Shown: positions 1-12,111, counted from the first letter of the stretch. The stretch is DNA of 64,000 nucleotides from Protula sp. h YS-2021 (GCA_949752745.1 OX457026.1:76867275-76931274); one strand, 5' to 3'. The notes: generated by a model from the letters alone, not told the origin. Translations and numbers: made by a program.

Positions 1-885
1 CGGTGTGTGTGTGTGTGTGTCAAAAGAAGAGCTCTGGGTTAAAAATAGCGTCTCTTATTTAGGTCACTTCTAATTTCTGCTACGGCAATCCATTAGTGAA
101 GGTGTGGGGCGAGAAAGCCGAAAAAAGACTGTTCGTTTGCCCCCAGCTGTCGTAGGTGTAATGGAGAGAGAGAGGGTTAAAAATTTAAAAAAAACATGAC
201 TGTCTGGATTTCCGTGTGTCTGGGTGTCCGTGTCTTGGTGTCCGTGTGTCTGGGTGTCCGTTTGTTGGGTTGCCGTAGGTGTTATGTGTGTGTACGCAGT
301 GAGAAAGCTTAAAAAAAGAGCTATTGTTGCCTGTATATACCGTGATGGAGAGAGCTCTGGGTTAAAAATGGCGTCTCTTAAGGAAAAGAGTGCTCATTTT
401 TAATTGCTGCTACGGCAATCCATTAGTGAAGGTGTGGGGCGAGAAAGCCGAAAAAAGACTGTTCGTTTGCCCCTCAGACGCCGTGGTGTGATGGAGAGAG
501 AGAGAGACAAAAATACAAAAAAGACTGTCCGTTTGTCCGACTGTCCGTTTGTCCGGGTAGTCCGTTTGTCCGGGTGTCCGTTTGTCCGACTGACCCGTTA
601 CCAGTCTGTCATGGTGCGTGTTTGGAGCGAGAACGCTAAAACAAAGCAACATTTGTTGCTTGTATACATAGAGTGGCCTGCGGTGCTGCTGGCTTCGGGC
701 AGTCGAGAAGTCGAAAAGTGGGATGTCGAAAGTCGGCTGGCCGGGGGGGGGGGGGTGCTCATGGGCCAGTGAGCCGGGGGGGGGGCCCGCCGACTAGCTA
801 ACCCATATAGATACAGTGTATGCTTAAAGGTCGGTGGGCCGGAGGGGGCTCATGGGCCAGTGAGCCGGGGGGGTGCCTGCCAACC
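1..885. repeat. Minisatellite-rich 5' end of window
   Basis: Short GT- and CCG-rich tandem motifs dominate: GT dinucleotides at the very start, TGTCTGGGTGTCCG-like units near 200-275 and CCGTTTGTCCGACTG-like units near 520-600. A direct repeat of roughly 75 bp occurs at 84-160 and again at 414-490. Open frames here are repeat translations (Arg/Val/Ser-rich with periodic motifs) and I do not call genes. Confidence 0.75.
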
Positions 886-889
886 TGGT

Positions 890-1053
890 GTTCGGCTGGC
901 CCCGGGGGGCCTGTCGACCTACTGTACGGCAGGCCCCGGGGGACCTGTCGACCTGGTTCGGCTGGCCCCGGGGGGCCTGTCGATCTGGTGTTCGGTTGGC
1001 CCCGGGGGGCCTGTCGACCTACTGTACGGCTGGCTCCGGGGAGCCTGTCGATC
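890..1053. repeat. GC-rich palindromic minisatellite
   Basis: Five units of about 28-37 bp share GGCCCCGGGGGGCCTGTCGA followed by a variable spacer (ACCTACTGTAC or a short GGTTC/GGTGTTC type). Each unit contains a strong GGCCCCGG/CCGGGGCC-type dyad, so single strands should fold readily. All six frames stay largely open only because of the repeat composition. Confidence 0.8.
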
Positions 1054-1199
1054 AGCTCTATCATAGCATAGATAGAGTGGTTATTCTCAACCAGTTGGTC
1101 GCAAGCTTGAGTCGATCTGTGTGACGTCATTGATGGGTCAAACTACACAGCAGGCCAGCTCTAAACATGCCTCTATGAGTCCCTTTGCTTAAAAAAAAC

Positions 1200-1350
1200 A
1201 GTTGGAGAGCTCTCTACCCGTTTGTCTGACTGTTCGACTGTCCGTCTGTCCGTCTGCCGTTTGAATGGCTGTCCGTTTGAATGGTCGTTTGAATGGCCGC
1301 CCGTTTGAATGTCGTTTGAATGGCCGCCCGTTTGAATGACCGCCCACTCT
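1200..1350. repeat. CCGTTTGAATGGC-type minisatellite
   Basis: Imperfect tandem units combining TGTCCGTCTGTCCG and CCGTTTGAATGGCCGC. It leads directly into the CATATGACGT array downstream. Confidence 0.7.
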
Positions 1351-1359
1351 CCATATTAC

Positions 1360-1705
1360 GTCATTATGACGTTCATATGACGTTCATATGACGTTCATAT
1401 GACCTCCATATGACCTCCATATGACCTCCATATGACCTCCATAACACGTCCATCACACGTCCATAACACGTCATTTTAACGTCACTGTTTTAGAAACCTC
1501 ATGGGGCTTCTAAAACAACTCCTCACGTCAGTATGACGTTCATATGACGTCCATATGACGTCCATATGTCGTTCATATGACGTCCATATCACGTCAATAT
1601 CACGTCAATATGACGTCAATATGACGTCACTGTTTTAGAAACCTCATGGGGCTTCTAAAACACCTCATGACGGCATTATGACGTCACTCCCTGTTTTAGA
1701 AGCCC
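1360..1705. repeat. 11-bp CATATGACGTC array with repeated dyads
   Basis: Two runs of an 11-bp unit (CATATGACGTT/C, drifting to CATAACACGTC and CAATATGACGT) are interrupted by a 30-bp inverted repeat that begins GTTTTAGAA and ends TTCTAAAAC, at 1487-1516 and 1632-1661, with a half copy near 1694. Many units contain TGACGT or TGACGTCA, the core bound by CREB/ATF factors in animals. Binding here is only a possibility. Confidence 0.75.
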
Positions 1706-3593
1706 CACTTTCCCCCTACTTTTAACATAAAGTAAAGCATCTCGCCTCTCTTCAACAACGCTTCTTTTTCTCCTTTGCCTTCTTTCAAACTGCATTACTT
1801 GCGGAATGATGTTGCATAGACCAAAATTCCCAGCATTAAACTTGTCAAATCACGTGACCATTTGACATGGGTATTTTCTAACTTGATTAGTTTAACGTCA
1901 ATTACTAGACACAAAAAACTTTTTACCCAGTTTCATCTGATTGTGCAATATCCTGTCAGCCATATTGAAAAAAATACTATATCGCTTGGGTGTACTTCAT
2001 TTCATTGGATGCTGCATAGATGACGTGAGTATACTCTATTCTGATCAGTTTACTACAGTCATCAAAACATTTTGGTGACCTTGAACATGCTCAGACATGA
2101 CTGCATGATTTGCTCGCCATCTTTTTTCTTTCCCGCACAATATTTAAAGAACAATGACGTCATCAGTGACGACATCAACATTGACCAATCACAGCCAAGT
2201 GATGAAAAAGGCCTATTATATACCCTACTGACATATCTTAGAATTGATAAAAAGGTTATGGATTTAAATATAAATAAATTTCGAAGCATAAAACAATTCA
2301 TTTAGGGTAAATGTATTCAAAACAGACAAAAAGGGTAACAAAAGCAATAATTATTGCAATACATGTATACACTGTAGCCATGCATTTATTAGAATTTATT
2401 CACAATTAGTCGATGTTCATTGCAGTCCCTTATATTTTCAGAAAACACACACACACATTATAATGCATATTTGATTCGCTATCAGGCTATATAATATTCT
2501 TTTAAGCTAAATTATTTTTAAAAGATTGATCATTAATAATCTTGAAATGCTCATTTTCAGAAATCTGAAATTTAATAAAAAATAACCAAAGTAAAATTGT
2601 ATAAAAGGTAGTGTAATCACCGAGTTTTCATAGCTTTAGTTACACTGAAGTGCTGCAATTTAATCTAAAGTACAATCAGCAGTTACATGAAGTCCGCGAA
2701 TAAAATAATAATGGCATGAAAAATAACCATATATAATATAAAGACGTTCATTTTTATAAATCGCTCTATTCCTAATGCGGGAAGTTTTGGAAATATTTGC
2801 AAAAACAATTTTAAAACGATGTATCCATGTTATTTGACTGAATGGTTGAGATAATTTGCTTTGTACAGTTCTCTTTGTTTTCACAGTCATCGCCAAGTAA
2901 TGCAATAATTTTTACAAAATCACAAAAATAGGTTTAAGCCTAAATTCATAGTTCGAATGATCGATATTTCGAACACCGCACATATTACAGTGACGTTTTT
3001 CACACTGTGAAGGTATGGAAATCGTTGTCGGTACATATGAGCAACTTTTATTGGGGTACTCTTTAAGAACAACAGACCAGGTATTGTAGTTCCTTGACGA
3101 CATGTCATTAAAATCTGGATTGACAATAATTTTTGCTGCCCGATTGTCATATTGGGAAAACTGACATAATAACTGGGCGATAATGTGGTACTGCATGTAC
3201 TCCGGATGTAGGATATTTGGCCAACCGCAATTTGACCATCCTCTTAATGAAAAAAAAAATGGACATTTGATCAACTTCATAATTTATTGTTTTTTTGTAC
3301 CACTAATCAGTAAAACATTAGCAATCACAAATGTTCCGACAGAAGCAACATTTAAACAGTTACGAGTACAACACTGCAACATTTCAGGTTTGTTTTTGGT
3401 CGCAACACCACCTAATGATCTGCCCACTTTTCACTTGTTTCGCACACCTATGACCATCCAAACAGAGTTTTAGACCACCACGATTGGTTGTCAACATTTC
3501 CATCTCGGCAACTGTTGAAATTGCAGTTCAGTTGATCTTGTTGAAATAGACAAAATTGGTTTGATTTCTTGTTGAGAAATCCCGGTATTTATA
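1706..3593. other. Non-coding DNA, nothing recognised
   Basis: AT-rich sequence with no convincing exon, RNA gene or transposon terminus on either strand. There is a short (CA)n run near 2445. Open frames here (up to 122 codons) show no domain, splice-site or codon-bias support. Confidence 0.5.
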
Positions 3594-3995
3594 CAAGTAC
3601 CAAAACCACGTAAAAACACGTATCTGAGATGACACTTAAGCTTCCACCAGGTCTGGGTTTGTTTGTATGACGCCTGTGTAACGCCGGATTACGGTGATTA
3701 ACCGGGGCACGTGGAACTCAACCTTATGACACTCAGAGACAGAGAGGGGATTAGCACAACATCTCTTTGATGCGAATGAGCACTTCTTTGAAATTGCTTT
3801 TTCTAACGAAACCTCGAACTCCTACATTTATATAAGGTAACGTATATCTAAAACTGAAAGTTGGCCAAGTGTCATCTTTTCCACTAAGCGGTTGCAGGGT
3901 TCGCGCTGGGTTCTCAGGAAAGTGAGTCAAAAAGGAAAGTTTGACTCAGTTGGGTCCAGAAAACTGAGTCACAACATCCTGCAACGAAACCTCTA

Positions 3996-4135
3996 CCTCC
4001 CCCCGATCCCCACCCATCCCATACCCCTTCCCCCGATTCCACACATCCCATACCCCCTCTCCCCTCTCCGATCCCCACCCATCCTATACCCTCTCCACCG
4101 ATTCCACCCATCCCATACCCCCTCTCCCCAACGGC
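3996..4135. repeat. Pyrimidine-rich CCCATACCCC minisatellite
   Basis: About five units of 26-30 bp based on CCCCGATCCCCACCCATCCC. One strand is almost pure C/T/A and the other is G-rich (GGGTATGGGATGGGTGGG), so G-quadruplex or triplex structure is possible. The same tract lies at 12517-12656. Confidence 0.8.
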
Positions 4136-4539
4136 GCTCTTTCTTATAAGAACACACCTTAAACGTGATTATTTATTTAACGTTGAAACATTTGAGCGCT
4201 TTAAAAAAGAAGTAATTGTTATGCCTACGCTGAACACAATTATGCAATGGCTGTGCTATAATTTGATGGAAAAAATCCGAAATGAAATACCTGCGCTACA
4301 GAAAAAAATGGGATTCCAATTATGAATAATACTGGAATGATAAAAACAGATTACGATTTCATTGACAAATAAATCGTTTTAAACGGGTCCGTAGCTAATC
4401 TAACGAAGATGTGGTGTGTATAATTTTGACATTTTCACTGCAAAAATATTATAATTAATTTAATTATTAGCCCAGCTTACGTACACGTAAGCTGGGGTAT
4501 TCCTATCGGTCTGCGTGTGGCGTCCGTATCTCCTCCTAC

Positions 4540-5835
4540 ATTTTTGACCCGGTGTCATTTATTTTTGGTATGGGGCACCCCTAAAGGGTCGTACATACGG
4601 CTTGTGCTTTTTTAGTCAATCGGACAATTTTTGTATTGTTGGGGAATTTCTTAAGCAAAATTTTCGAAAATAATTCAAAATGCATCTACTCTTACAATTT
4701 TCATTCGATGTCATTTATTTTTGGTTTGAGGCATGCCTAAGCGGTCGTGCATACGGCTTGTGCTTTTTTAGTCGATCGGGTGATTTTTGAAATTTTGGGG
4801 AATTTTTGAAGAAAAAATTTTAAAATGTATCTCTTCCTACATTTTTGAACCGATGTCAATTATTTTTGGTATGAGGTACCCCTGAAGGGTCCTGCATACG
4901 GCTTGTGCTTTTTTTAGTCGATCGGACAATTTTTGTATTTTTGGGCAATTTTTTAAGCAAAAATTTCAAAAGTAATTCAAAATGCATCTACTCCTACAAT
5001 TTTGATTCGATGTCGTATTTTTGGCTTGAGGCATCCCTAAGCGGTCGTGCATACGGCTTTTTTTAGTCGATCGGGAGATTTTTGAATTTTTGGAGAATTT
5101 TTGAAGAAAAAATTTTAAATTGTATCTCCTCATACATTTTTGATCTGATGTCATTTTTTTTTTGGTATGAGGGATCCTAAAGGGTCGTGCGTACGGCTTG
5201 TGCTTTTTAGTCGATCTTACAATTTTTGTATTTTTAGAAAAAAACTTCAGTTTTGATCGATGTCTTTTTTTTTCTTTTATTTATTATTTTTTTTTTTTTT
5301 TGGGTTTGAGGCATCCTTAAGGGGTTGAGCATACGGCTTGTGCTTTTTTAGTCGATCCGACAATTTCTGTATTTTTAGGGAATTTTTGAAGAAAAATTTC
5401 AAAATGCATTTCCTCCTACAGTTTTTATCCGATTTCATTTATTTTTGGTATGGGGCATCCTTAGGTGGGTCGGGCATACGGCTTGTGCTATTTGACTCGA
5501 CTTGGCAATTTTTGATTTCGTGGGGAATTTTTGATGAAAATACCTCAAAATGCATCTTCTCCTGCAGTTTTGACCAGACATCATTTATTTTGGGGCTGAG
5601 GCGTGCTTAGGGTGTCGTGAATACGGCCTGTGCTTTTCGAGTCGATCATAGAATTTTTGAGGAAACTTTGAAGAAAAAAATTCAAAATGCAATTCCTCCT
5701 AGAGTTTTTATCAGATTTTATTTGTTTTTGATACGAGCCGTCTCTAGGGGGTCATGCATACGGCTTGTGCTTTTTGAGTGAATTGGAAACTTTTAAATTT
5801 TTTCGGAATTTTTGAAAAAAAAAAAAATAAGTGCA
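4540..5835 (+). repeat. ~150-bp core tandem repeats of E1
   Basis: Nine diverged units each contain a version of GGTCGTGCATACGGCTTGTG, at about 4588, 4743, 4889, 5043, 5182, 5322, 5467, 5611 and 5750. Units are otherwise T-rich, with CTCCTACA and TTTTTGAA motifs. The copy is at 13060-14370. Predicted reading frames here are artefacts of the repeat. Confidence 0.85.
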
Positions 5836-5864
5836 TCTCCTCCTACAGCGCACATTCGCAGTAG

Positions 5865-7540
5865 TCCAAATTAAGCACTGCGCATCGATTCAAGTTTAAT
5901 AAACATGCGCATTGGTCCGAAATGTGAACCGCGTATCGACGGAAGATAAATAAACAAGTGAGCTGGTCCAAAATAAGCACCTCGCATCAACGCAAGTTGA
6001 AGAGATATGCGCAGTGGTCCGAAATGCGAACTGCGCATCAACGCAACCTAAGAAACATGCGCACTGGTCCGAAATGCGAACTGCACAATAACGCAAGTTA
6101 AATAAATATGCGCACTGGTCCGAAAAAAAAGAACCGCACATCAACGCAACCCAAAGAAACATGTGCACTGGTCTGGAAATGAGAACCACGCCTTCGACGC
6201 AAGTTGAATAGACATGCGCAGTGGTCTGAAATGAGAACCACGAATCGACGCAAGTTGAATAGACATAAGAGTCGGGCATCGACGGGACTTAAATAAACTT
6301 GCATTCTGATCCGAAATGCATATCGCGTGTCAACGCAAGTTAAATGAACCTGCGCACTGGTCCGAAATGCGAACCCTGCATCAACGCATCCTAAAGAAAC
6401 AGGTATACTGGTCCGAAATGCGAACCCGATATCAACGCAAATTAAATAAACATGCAAACTGGTCAGAATTGCGAACCGCACATCATCGCACGTTTAGTAA
6501 ACATTTGTCACTGGTCAGAATAAGTAGCGGGCATCAACACAAATTAAATAAATATGCGCATTGGTCCAAAATGCGAACCACGCATCATCACAGGTTAAAT
6601 AAACATGCGCACTGGCGGAATCTGCGAACCGCTCATCAACGCAAGCTAAATAAAAAAAACACACTGGTCAGAAATGGGAACCGAGCATTAACGAAAGCTA
6701 AATAAGCAAGCAAACTGGACCAAAATAAGCACCGTGAATCAACGCAACTTAAACAACACGCGCACTATTCAAAATAAGAACCGCGCATCAACTCAGAGAA
6801 ATATGCGCATTGGCCTGAAATAAGAACCAGGCATCGACGCACGTTAAATAAACGTGCGCAGTTGTTCGAAATGCGAACCACGCGCCAACGCAAGTAAAAT
6901 AAGAATTTGCACTGGTCCAAAATAAGCACTACGCATCAACGTAAGTTAAATAAACATGCGCACTGGTCCGAAATTCGAACCGCGCATCAACGCAAGTTAA
7001 AAAAACATGCGCACTGGTCCGAAATGCAAACCGCGCACCAACGCATGTTAAATAAGTATATGCAGACGTCCAAAATAAGTACCGTGCATCAACGCAAGTT
7101 AAATAAACATGGAAACTGGTCCGAAATGCGCACCGAGCATCAAGGCAACCTAAGGAAACTTGCGCACTTGACTAAAATAAGTACCGCTGATTAACGCAAG
7201 CAAAATAAACATGCGCATTGGTCTGGAATAAGAACCGCGCATCGATGCAAGTTAAATAAACATGCACACTGGTCCGAAATAAGAACCGCACATCAACACA
7301 AGGTAAATAAACATGTGCACTAATCCGAAATAAGAACCGCATATCAATACAAGGTAAAAAACATGGGCGCTGATCCGAAATAAGAACCGCACATCAACGC
7401 AAGTTAAATTAACATGTGCACTGTTCCAAAATGAGAGCCGCGCATCAACGCAAATTAAATAAACATGCGCACTTGCCTGAACAAGAACCGTGCATCGAGG
7501 CAAGTTACATAAATATGCGCACTGGTCCGAAATGCAAGCT
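5865..7540 (+). repeat. 51-bp satellite array
   Basis: About 30 tandem units of ~51 bp with consensus pieces CGCAAGTTAAATAAACATGC and GCACTGGTCCGAAATGCGAA, then CCGCGCATCAA. Units diverge strongly at the edges and less in the middle. Fifty-one is a multiple of three, so long repetitive frames appear on both strands (HQRKLNKHAHWSEMRTA on plus, LTCVDARFAF-type on minus). These are not genes. A single ATG-free remnant follows at 7690-7760. Confidence 0.85.
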
Positions 7541-8396
7541 TTGTTTGAAGGTATCTATGCAGACTATCTAGTCTACCAGAGATACAAAAAAATCTGTTTC
7601 CCATTTTCTGGGAAAGAAATCTTTGTATGCATTTATCGGTCTATGTTCTGGTCCGGTGCTAAATTAATTATTCAGCTAGCTCTTTGTACTGTGGTCTAAA
7701 ATAAGAACCGAGCATCAACGCAGATTAAAAAAACATGCGCAGTGGTCCGAATTGTGAACCACGCATCAAACATGGGCACTGTAGAAATGATTGTTTATGT
7801 CCGACAAACAGTACACGTGTGTGGATACAATCCAGTCTGTTTCCCATTTTTCTGATAAACAAATCTTTGTATGTATTTATCAGTCTATGTTCGGGTCCGT
7901 TGCTAAATTAATTATTTTGTTAGCTTTGTGCCGTCTCATCTATTGAAGCCCAGTTTTTCAGGGAATTTCCCTTGCTCGTGTACGCTGGAATTGGTCTTAT
8001 TGCTTTTCGTAAGCTGGGACTTTGTCCTTGGACAAACTTGTTACAATTTGTTTTCTTGTCAAGGTGTGTTTTAAAAATGTGAGTCACAGTGACTCGGTGG
8101 GTTCCGAAAAAGTGAGTCATTTCGTAAAAAATGCCCAAAAATTGGACAAAAACCCCGCCAACGCGAACCCTGGGTTGGTCAAATTGCAGTTGATCAAATT
8201 GCGGCTGGTCAAATTGCATGTACCCCATGCACTTCGTATGCAGTGTAACCACTTCGTAAGGCCAAGACGGTAGAATTGGATGGAAGGCAGAATGAGATAT
8301 TTGGCGTAGATGAATTCACGACAATTCATTTACCGACAATTCATCTCAATGAGGGGGATGCGACAGTTCATCTAAATTTTTTATAACTGCAATTTT

Positions 8397-9183
8397 TAGC
8401 CTTCAGCCAATATTGGCTGAAAGCTATTGCTATGGCCGTGTCCGTCCGCTCGCCTGTCCGCCCGTCTGTCCGTCCGTTAACACTTACCTTGTGAACACGC
8501 TCTAGCGTACAATTCTTTACCAATTATTAAGATATTGCGGATATAACTAGTGTATGGAACAATGAAGATCCCTATTGTATATGAGCCATATACGACCAAG
8601 GACTGTGGCTCAGCTGGACTTTGAAATTTTCTTATTTGTGCCGTTATCAAGTTTGCTTAACATGTGGCTTGTGAACACTCTCTAGCCTACAATTCTTTAC
8701 CAATTATTAAGATATTTCGGATATAGCTAGTGTATGGAGCAATGAAGATCCCTATTGTATATGAGCCATATCCGACTAAGGACAGTGGCTCAACTGGACT
8801 TGGAAATTTTCTTATTTGTACCATTATCAAGTTTGCTTAACATGTGGCTTGTGAACACTCTCTAGCCTACAATTCTTTACCAATTACTAAGATATTTCGG
8901 ATATAGCTAGTGTATGGAGCAATGAAGATCCCTTTTGTATATGAGTCATATATGACCATGGACAGTGGCTCAGCTGGACTTGGAAATTTTGCTAGTTTGT
9001 ACCATTATCAAGTCTGCTTAACATGCTTACCAATTACTAAGATATTTCAGATATAGCTAGTATATGGAATATTAAAGATTCGTATTGCTTATCATATCCC
9101 ACCAAGGACAGTGGCTCAGCTGGACTTTCTCATAGTAAATGTTTTTGTTTTTTGTTCATCTTAAAGCACTGCCACCTTTTTTT
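8397..9183 (+). mobile_element. Hairpin-headed repeat element E2
   Basis: It starts after TTTTTA with a perfect 20-bp palindrome TTCAGCCAATATTGGCTGAA (8402-8421), extended by TAGC/GCTA. A CCGT-rich run follows (TGTCCGTCCGCTCGCCTGTCC), then ~3.5 tandem units of 180 bp starting near 8491, 8671 and 8851. I could not find the matching right arm. The element may be truncated where E3 begins. The duplicate starts at 17034. Confidence 0.6.
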
Positions 9184-9341
9184 AGGCCCCAACCCTTCGG
9201 ATCGGGGCCTATAGGTTTGGGGTTGCCGTCCGTCTGTCCGTCCGTCCGTCTTGCCGTCTGTCTGTCCGTCATCGCTTTATACCCCTATGAATTTGGGGGG
9301 CGGTTGGGGCCTGCTTATGTTTCACAAATACTTACTTGTTC
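9184..9341 (+). mobile_element. Minimal hairpin-headed element E3
   Basis: The left hairpin AGGCCCC/GGGGCCT (9184-9210) follows TTTTTT. A (CCGTC)n run occupies about 9223-9270, and the right subterminal arm GGTTGGGGCCT (9302-9312) is the exact reverse complement of the left arm AGGCCCCAACC. It ends near ACTTGTT (9334-9340). It has no core repeats, so it shows the minimal form of the family. The copy is at 17821-17978. Confidence 0.65.
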
Positions 9342-9789
9342 TTTTCGGTATTAAGGATTGAAATGAGCCTGTGACCGGCTTCAAACCTACTCTTTTCCTT
9401 GTTTCGAATGTTCCGGCTGTCTGAGGGCTATGCATCTCTGGTGCCTATGTTTTACATTAAAAGTACGTTGTAAGAACAATTTTTAACTGAATATGGACTA
9501 TACATGAAACAGGCCAGCGCCAGCACTCTAATCCCCTCCCTGTCAGTCCATCTTTCTCATTATCAAGGAATAGTGATAAACACGATCCAAATAACAGTGA
9601 GATTGAAGCAAGGTCAAAAGAAAATCCATTTCGATGAATTATCGCCAGATGAATTGTCACTAGATGAATTGTTGCTAGATGAATTGTCGGGATACCAGCG
9701 TAGATAGGCTGAACGCACATTTATTCATTTTACTATTGGATATCCTTAGAACCACACACTTGGGAAAGTGTTTCTGATAATTTAACTGG

Positions 9790-11100
9790 CTCCGAGTGAG
9801 CTCTAGTCCCTGCCGACCCATTCTGTCTTCCCAGACAGAAAGGGTCACAGTTCCTGTTATGAAAATGGCCATTAATCTCAACTTTCGAGGCTCTGGAAGT
9901 TTCGGCGTACGTTTCAGGATTGCCGAGGTTCGGGCTGGCAGGCCTTTTCTTGAAAAGCACACTGAGAATTGCCCTGGCGTATTTTTGACCACAGCGAAAC
10001 CGCCAAATTTGAGTAAAGAATACTTTTGCAATTGCAGAATCATTGTTGTTGTGGGTGATAATGGGGGGTTCTCTGTCCTGCTCTCAAGAAAACACATTTT
10101 AATCAGTAAAAATGGTTATTTCACCCAAAAAATGTGCGCCGTAATTTATAATTGGGCCTTCATGTAATGCACCCTTTCTAAAAAATAACGCCATTCGGGA
10201 GGGTAGCAAAACTGACGTCAATGGCATATTCTATTGTAGGAACTATGACTCATGCTGTCATAAGAAGACCGCAAGAGTCATCTAGGACGAAGTGAGCTCT
10301 GACTGAGATAACTTCGTATATCTCTGTCTGAGCTACGAAGCCTTACATTGTTACGCTAATAGGTGTCACATCATCTGAGGCACTAATCCTGCATGCCAGT
10401 CCTTGTTATCTAAACATTTGCCATAAGCTCATGTACAAAATACCCATTTTGCAAAAGAGCACAATTTTTAATGAGGTGCATATCTTTTATTCATCAAGGT
10501 GCGCAAAAGTCAGATTCCTCACTAACGTGTCAAATGTTTGTTTACGCTCTGGGCTTTAAATGGCATGTGATTAAAGACAAGTGACCAAAATTTAAATAAA
10601 GGGATTAATGATTTTCTGTGAAGTGTATATTCAATTAATTCGTAGATGAAGAATTAGGCATAAATTTATTCTGTACAATCACAATATTTCACTTTTAGTT
10701 TCTTCCATGCTTTTTGAAATACCGATTCAAAAGTTTTTGATGAATAATTACCAAATTTTACTGTCACTTTTTTTCACGTAATAAACCATGCTCCCTGGAT
10801 GTAAACAAATGCCAGTTTTTTCGGAAGATTTGTGGTTATTTCCATATTTTTGTCTTTTAAAGAAAGTTTAACACAGAAGTTATGACTCATTGAAATTGTA
10901 CTTTGGGAGCCTTTAGCGAATACGAATAAAGATTTTTGAGTCGTTGAATTTTGCATAAAATCGCACAGAGGTGCCTCAAAGCGAGCGTAGTTGACTTGCA
11001 TGTTGTTATTTAGCGAGGATTTGAAGCAGGCACACCGAACCTCAGTAGTGGGCTGCTTCTTGGATCTATATATAAACGAATTCGTACTTAGACGTTTGCC
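9790..11100. repeat. Dispersed repeat family R1
   Basis: Starts around the short dyad TTCTGTCTTCCCAGACAGAA (9821-9840). Copies are found in A' (18427-19740), partly at 11792-12111, and as a clearly diverged copy split by a LINE at 38263-38760 and 40185-40600. The diverged copy shows R1 is an old interspersed family independent of the recent duplication. The longest frame (about 140 codons) lacks recognisable domains, and I do not call a gene. Confidence 0.65.
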
Positions 11101-11430
11101 GAAAAGTTTTTGCGTTTCGACTGAATTGGTTTGGGATAAAGGTATAAAGAAAGGAAAAAAAAAACTGGCAACAATCAACCAAATGCTATTTTGCCAGAAA
11201 CATATTCACAGGTTGGATATTAAAGGAGCTGGATAATATGTGAAATATTTTTAAAAGATCATATGATGGCTTTTTAAATTGGAAAGTGTGCATGTTGAAA
11301 GAAAATTAAAATTTTGATGTTTGATTAAAATTATGTCATTTCTTCATAATTTAACCCAAAGAAATTTGCAGTCGAAATGACACCACCATGGTAAACATCT
11401 GAAAGTACGAGTGGGTTTATTGTAAGAAAA

Positions 11431-12111
11431 TTAAAAGTACGTTGTAAGAACAATTTTTAACTGAATATGGAGGATTAAAAACAAAGTAAATCCGGTGGAC
11501 TATACATGAAACAGGCCAGCGCCAGCACTCTAATCCCCTCCCTGTCAGTCCATCTTTCTCATTATCAAGGAATAGTGATAAACACGATCCAAATAACAGT
11601 GAGATTGAAGCAAGGTCAAAAGAAAATCCATTTCGATGAATTATCGCCAGATGAATTGTCACTAGATGAATTGTTGCTAGATGAATTGTCGGGATACCAG
11701 CGTAGATAGGCTGAACGCACATTCATTCATTTTACTAATGGATATCCTTAGAACCACACACTTGGGAAAGTGTTTCTGATAATATAACTGGCTCCGAGTG
11801 AGCTCTAGCCCCTGCCGACCCGTTCTGTCTTCCCAGACAGAAAGGGTCACAGTTCCTGTAATGAAAATGGCCATTAATCTCAACTTTCGAGGCTCTGGAA
11901 GTTTCGGCGTACGTTTCAGGATTGCCGAGGTTCGGGCTGGCAGGCCTTTTCTTGAAAAGCACACTGAGAATTGTCCTGGCGTATTTTTGACCACAGCGAA
12001 ACCGCCAAATTTGAGTAAAGAATGCTTTTGCAATTGCAGAATCATTGTTGTTGTGGGTGATAATGGGGGGGGGGGGGGTTCTCTGTCCTGCTCTCAAGAA
12101 AACACATTTTA
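11431..12111. repeat. Third partial copy of 9457-10101
   Basis: This stretch, wedged between the two large copies, is a near-identical copy of 9457-10101. It has an added ~28 bp segment near 11470 and an expanded poly-G run near 12067. It contains the right arm (GATGAATTGTC units) of the tandem-TIR element plus the start of the dispersed repeat family seen at 9790. Confidence 0.88.

Larger units (their letters stand above)
4471..8043 (+). mobile_element. Hairpin-headed repeat element E1
   Basis: The left end is a 12-bp perfect hairpin (CCCAGCTTACGT, 2-nt loop, 4471-4496) preceded by a T/A-rich TTATTA. A matching inverted arm CGTAAGCTGGG lies near the other end (8008-8018), followed by a second hairpin TTTGTCC/GGACAAA (8021-8036) and the tail CTTGTTA. 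The interior holds nine ~145-155 bp core repeats and then a 51-bp satellite. The layout resembles non-autonomous Helitron/Helentron-like or Pearl elements. No transposase is encoded. Confidence 0.65.
8305..9700. mobile_element. Foldback-like element with tandem-repeat arms
   Basis: The left arm (8300-8362) repeats CGACAATTCATYTA about three times. The right arm (9632-9692) carries four units in the opposite orientation (AGATGAATTGTC). Inverted arms built from short tandem units are typical of foldback-type DNA transposons. The interior holds two hairpin-headed elements (8397 and 9184), which look like later insertions. No transposase frame is present. The copy is at 16942-18337, and a lone right arm lies at 11632-11700. 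Confidence 0.6.
3594..11432. other. Tandem segmental duplication, copy A
   Basis: This 7.8 kb block recurs almost unchanged at 12114-20071. Equivalent landmarks are offset by 8520 bp at the left end and about 8638 bp at the right. Most of the difference arises where the 51-bp satellite has gained units in the second copy. Homology starts at CAAGTACCAAAACCACG and stops after GTAAGAAAATT. No terminal inverted repeats bound the block, so it looks like a segmental duplication (or retained haplotype in an assembly) and not a single transposon. No host gene is visible inside. Confidence 0.9.

Noticed and set aside
1487..1661. CRISPR-like repeat-spacer appearance (30-bp dyad GTTTTAGAA...TTCTAAAAC repeated)
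   Set aside because: Only two full copies, the spacers are themselves an 11-bp minisatellite, and the surrounding DNA is animal nuclear sequence.
5896..7503. Long reading frames on both strands in the 51-bp satellite
   Set aside because: The unit length is a multiple of three, so any stop-free unit gives a long repetitive frame. There is no start context, domain or codon bias.
8022..8329. Short frames around the E1 right end (both strands) as a small gene
   Set aside because: They span the element terminus and foldback arm and show no recognisable domain. The duplicate adds no evidence because it is nearly identical.
9457..10167. Frames of 87-140 codons repeated three times (near 9700, 11700 and 18400)
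   Set aside because: Their recurrence follows the DNA duplication. The diverged copy at 38263 does not keep the frame, so there is no sign of protein-level selection.
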